Made by a program: the position numbers and the translations under genes. Below are positions 61,711-64,000 of a stretch of DNA of 64,000 nt, in pieces. Position 1 is the first letter of the stretch. Every line of letters starts with the position of its first letter. This DNA is from Pseudomonas gregormendelii (GTDB lineage: Bacteria > Pseudomonadota > Gammaproteobacteria > Pseudomonadales > Pseudomonadaceae), in contig NZ_JADEVO010000028.1 in assembly GCF_017114825.1 (NCBI RefSeq), positions 17,368-81,367 of the forward strand. The letters are read 5' to 3'. Below the pieces are notes generated by a model. That model was not told the DNA's origin. It worked only from the letters and a program-made list of their open reading frames with translations, and made no database searches.

Positions 61711-62445
61711 TCAGAGAACCTGGCGCAGGAACGCCTGTGCCCGAGGATCCTTCGGCGCAGCGAAAAACTCGGCCGGCGAAGCATCTTCCAACAGCTTGCC
61801 GTGATCGAAGAACAACACCCGATCCGCCACTTCCCGCGCAAAGCCCATTTCATGGGTAACGCAGACCATCGTCATGCCTTCCACGGCCAGGGTCTTCATC
61901 ACATCCAGCACTTCACCGACCATTTCCGGATCAAGCGCCGAGGTCGGTTCATCGAACAGCATCACCTTCGGCTCCATCGCCAGCGCCCGGGCAATGGCCA
62001 CACGCTGTTGCTGACCGCCGGACAGGCGTGATGGAAACTCGTTGGCTTTCTGCGCGATACCGACCTTCTCCAGCAACGCCAGGGCCTTGGCCTCGCGCTC
62101 CTTTTTGCCGCGCTTGCGCACGACTTTTTGCGCCAGGCAGAGGTTTTCCAGTACGGTCATGTGCGGGAACAGGTTGAAATGCTGGAACACCATGCCGACT
62201 TCACGGCGGTAGGCATTCACGTCGGTTTTCGGGTCGGCCAGCTCCAGGCCGTCGATGCTCACTGAGCCGGAATCGAATTCTTCCAGGCCGTTGAGACAGC
62301 GCAGGAACGTCGACTTGCCGGAGCCGGACGGACCGATCACCACCAGCACTTCACCCCTGGCCACTTGCGTGGTGACGTTATCCACCGCGCGCACCACCTG
62401 GCCACGGGTATCGAAGACTTTTACCAGATCGCGGACTTCAATCAC
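61711..62445 (-). CDS. Polar amino acid ABC transporter, ATP-binding protein
   Basis: The protein has 244 residues. Walker A is GPSGSGKSTFLRCLNGLE, the signature is LSGGQQQRVAIARALA and Walker B is VMLFDEPTSALDP. These features place it in the GlnQ/HisP/ArtP group of amino acid importers. It overlaps the permease gene by eight bases. The substrate cannot be told from this subunit. Confidence 0.93.
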   Translation of the reverse strand: MIEVRDLVKVFDTRGQVVRAVDNVTTQVARGEVLVVIGPSGSGKSTFLRCLNGLEEFDSGSVSIDGLELADPKTDVNAYRREVGMVFQHFNLFPHMTVLENLCLAQKVVRKRGKKEREAKALALLEKVGIAQKANEFPSRLSGGQQQRVAIARALAMEPKVMLFDEPTSALDPEMVGEVLDVMKTLAVEGMTMVCVTHEMGFAREVADRVLFFDHGKLLEDASPAEFFAAPKDPRAQAFLRQVL

Positions 62446-63397
62446 TTTGCGCGAGCCTCCGCTCTAGGCGGCTGGCGATTTTCGACAGCGGCAGGTTGAT
62501 CAACAGGTACAGGCCGGCGACGCAGAACAGGATTTCGAACGGCGAGAACGAGGTAGTGATGACTTCCCGGCCGCTTTTGAGCAGTTCGGTAATCGCGATG
62601 ACCGAGACCAGCGAAGTGTCCTTGACCAGGCTGATGAACTGCCCGGCCAGTGGCGGCAGCACGCGCTTGAATGCCTGCGGCAGGACCACATGACGCATCG
62701 ACTGGCCAGCGCTCAGCCCCAGAGATCGCGCGGCTTCGTTCTGGCCGCGGGCGATCGACTGCACGCCAGAGCGGATGATTTCCGCGACATAGGCGCCGGT
62801 GAACAGTGACAGCGCGGCGATCCCGGCAAATTCCCGGGACAGGTTCATCACGGTGCCGATGAAGAAGTAGAAGATGAAGATCTGCACCAGCAGCGGCGTG
62901 CCGCGCACCAACTCGACATAAATGGTCGAGAGATCGCGCAAGGTCGGGTTGCTGGACAGCCGGCACAGGCCGGTTGCCAGGCCAATCAGCAGGCCGAGCA
63001 CACCCGAGACCACCGACAGCCACAACGTCGTCCACAAGCCCCACAACAGCGGTCCTGCCGCCCAATGGCGAGTCACGCCCACGACATCGCCTTCTGCCAC
63101 GTCATCGCCCTGGGCGACTTGCAGGCTGTTGTCATCGACGATCAGGTGCTGCTCGTCGCCAGCGTCGTTGCGCAGGGTGACTTCAGCCTTGTCACCCTTG
63201 CGTACCAGCTCGCTGACGGTGGAAATGTCAGCAGCACGCTGGGACTCTTCGGCGTGGTAGGCGAAGTACTGCGGCACACGGTTCCAGCGCCATTCGTAGG
63301 ACATCAGCGAGGTGGCGTAGTACAAGGCGCCGGCCAGGCCGATCAGCACCAGCACGGTTAAAACGTGCCAGGGCCATTGGGCTTTTCTCTGTTTCAT
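62438..63397 (-). CDS. Polar amino acid ABC transporter permease
   Basis: The protein has 319 residues. An N-terminal TM helix (VLTVLVLIGLAGALYYATSL) is followed by a soluble stretch of about 90 residues, longer than in most family members. The HisM/GlnP-type core comes next, with the coupling motif EAARSLGLSAGQSMRHVVLPQA. The start MKQRKAQWPWH is chosen from the family pattern, and no clear Shine-Dalgarno is seen. A 77-bp repeat array begins 27 bases upstream, and the binding-protein gene is not in the window. Confidence 0.88.
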   Translation of the reverse strand: MKQRKAQWPWHVLTVLVLIGLAGALYYATSLMSYEWRWNRVPQYFAYHAEESQRAADISTVSELVRKGDKAEVTLRNDAGDEQHLIVDDNSLQVAQGDDVAEGDVVGVTRHWAAGPLLWGLWTTLWLSVVSGVLGLLIGLATGLCRLSSNPTLRDLSTIYVELVRGTPLLVQIFIFYFFIGTVMNLSREFAGIAALSLFTGAYVAEIIRSGVQSIARGQNEAARSLGLSAGQSMRHVVLPQAFKRVLPPLAGQFISLVKDTSLVSVIAITELLKSGREVITTSFSPFEILFCVAGLYLLINLPLSKIASRLERRLAQSD

Positions 63398-63424
63398 GGG
63401 TTTAGCAAAATCCGAAAGTTGTGT
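63398..63424. other. Short spacer between the permease start and the repeat array
   Basis: These 27 bases contain no recognisable promoter and no clear ribosome binding site for the leftward permease gene. Any promoter must lie within the repeats or beyond them. Confidence 0.6.
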
Positions 63425-63886
63425 CGCCAGGAAGGCCGTCATCGCCAGCAGGCTGGCTCCCACACTGGATCTGTGACGCACACAAATCCCCTGTGGCAGC
63501 CCGCCAGGAAGGCCGTCATCACCAGCAGGCTGGCTCCCACACTGGATCTGTGGCGTACACAAATCCCCTGTGGGAGCCCGCCAGGAAGGCCGTCATCGCC
63601 AGCAGGCTGGCTCCCACACTGGATCTGTGACGCACACAAATCCCCTGTGGCAGCCCGCCAGGAAGGCCGTCATCGCCAGCAGGCTGGCTCCCACACTGGA
63701 CCTGTGGCGTACACAAATCCCCTGTGGGAGCCCGCCAGGAAGGCCGTCATCGCCAGCAGGCTGGCTCCCACACTGGATCTGTGGCGTACACAAATCCCCT
63801 GTGAGAGCCCGCCAGGAAGGCCGTCATCGCCAGCAGGCTGGCTCCCACACTGAATCTGTGGCGTACACAAATCCCCTGTGGGAGCC
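63425..63886. repeat. Six tandem copies of a 77-bp REP-derived unit
   Basis: The motif CGCCAGGAAGGCCGTCATC recurs at 63425, 63502, 63579, 63656, 63733 and 63810, giving a constant period of 77. Each unit also holds CAGCAGGCTGGCTCCCACACTGGATCTG and TCCCCTGTGGGAGCC, so GGCTCCCACA and TGTGGGAGCC can pair within or across units. Units 1 and 3 share the variants TGACGCAC and GGCAGCC, while units 2 and 4 share TGGCGTAC and GGGAGCC, which suggests duplication of a two-unit block. No spacers of unique sequence are present, so it is not a CRISPR array. Confidence 0.93.
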
Positions 63887-63890
63887 AGCC

Positions 63891-64000
63891 TGAACTGGTC
63901 TAATAATTCCGGACACCTCTTAAGGGCGATATGATTTCGCCAACTTGGAGGTTCCATGAACGATAGAAAGGTCTATACCCGCGAGTTCAAGCTGCATGCT
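63891..64000 (+). mobile_element. Left end of an IS3-family-like insertion sequence
   Basis: From TGAACTGGTCTAATAATTCC the sequence resembles the terminal repeats of IS3-family elements, which begin with TG. A transposase start with a good ribosome site (GGAG) follows 65 bases in. The bases just before (GTGGGAGCCAGCC) are the first part of a REP palindrome, so the element appears to sit within a REP. The right end is beyond the window. Confidence 0.7.
63956..64000 (+). CDS. IS3-family transposase OrfA, N-terminal fragment cut by the window end
   Basis: Only 15 codons are visible (MNDRKVYTREFKLHA). The Tyr/Phe-Thr-Arg-Glu-Phe-Lys pattern matches the first helix of IS3-family OrfA DNA-binding proteins. 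GGAG lies six bases before the ATG. Completeness of the element cannot be judged here. Confidence 0.65.
   Translation, partial: MNDRKVYTREFKLHA

Noticed and set aside
63425..63886. Possible CRISPR array
   Set aside because: The units are contiguous 77-bp copies with no unique spacers and no cas genes nearby, and the unit is made of REP sequence.
63421..63957. Several overlapping short open frames in both directions over the repeat array
   Set aside because: The period of 77 is not a multiple of three, and the frames are repeats of the same meaningless peptide.

Overview
The window is a 64 kb piece of a high-GC Pseudomonas chromosome, most like the P. fluorescens group. The basis is gene order: the ponA/pilMNOPQ-aroK-aroB-damX-gltBD-hemE block, the hslVU-DUF971-phaC1ZC2D-phaFI block and the ubiE-ubiJ-ubiB-hisIE-tatABC block are all typical of that genus. 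At least thirteen REP/REPIN palindromes of two sequence families sit between genes, as is common in that group.

Region 1 (1-14346) is the 3' part of an aryl polyene (APE) pigment cluster. It is one tightly overlapping operon in which nearly every start codon overlaps the preceding stop. It encodes the end of an acyl-ACP ligase/dehydratase fusion, a glycosyltransferase, an LpxL-like acyltransferase, an aromatic amino acid ammonia-lyase, a hotdog thioesterase, a LolA-like carrier, an MMPL exporter, an antiporter-like membrane protein, a flavin-dependent halogenase-like enzyme, a methyltransferase, a DUF3261-type lipoprotein, and a ketosynthase-dehydratase-ketoreductase-ketosynthase set. The chain is presumably built on an acyl carrier protein encoded left of the window, tailored, and then anchored in the outer membrane. 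The halogenase-like gene keeps both signature motifs of its family, so a halogenated (xanthomonadin-like) pigment is possible.

Region 2 (14347-32644) holds a divergent LysR regulator/MFS exporter pair of the YnfL/YnfM type. It is followed by a long leftward block: hemE, gltD, gltB, a DamX-like SPOR protein, aroB, aroK and the type IV pilus assembly genes pilQ-pilM. Region 3 (32645-43172) has ponA (PBP1a), a short malic enzyme, a secreted nuclease, rpmE, priA, argS and an FtsN-like SPOR protein. The rpmE terminator lies inside the signal-peptide codons of the nuclease gene.

Region 4 (43173-53257) has hslVU behind a near-consensus sigma-32 promoter, a DUF971 gene, and the complete medium-chain-length PHA locus. 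That locus is phaC1-phaZ-phaC2-phaD rightward and phaF, phaI and a small granule-region gene leftward. A sigma-54-like element and a Crc/Hfq-type A-rich motif lie at phaC1. Region 5 (53412-61558) has ubiquinone biosynthesis, the last histidine enzymes before the cyclase branch, Tat secretion, rsmE and a chemoreceptor.

Region 6 (61559-64000) carries two genes of a polar amino acid ABC importer. Their upstream side is occupied by six exact-length 77-bp tandem repeats derived from REP sequence, then by the left end of an IS3-like element that runs off the window. No tRNA, rRNA or CRISPR array was found.
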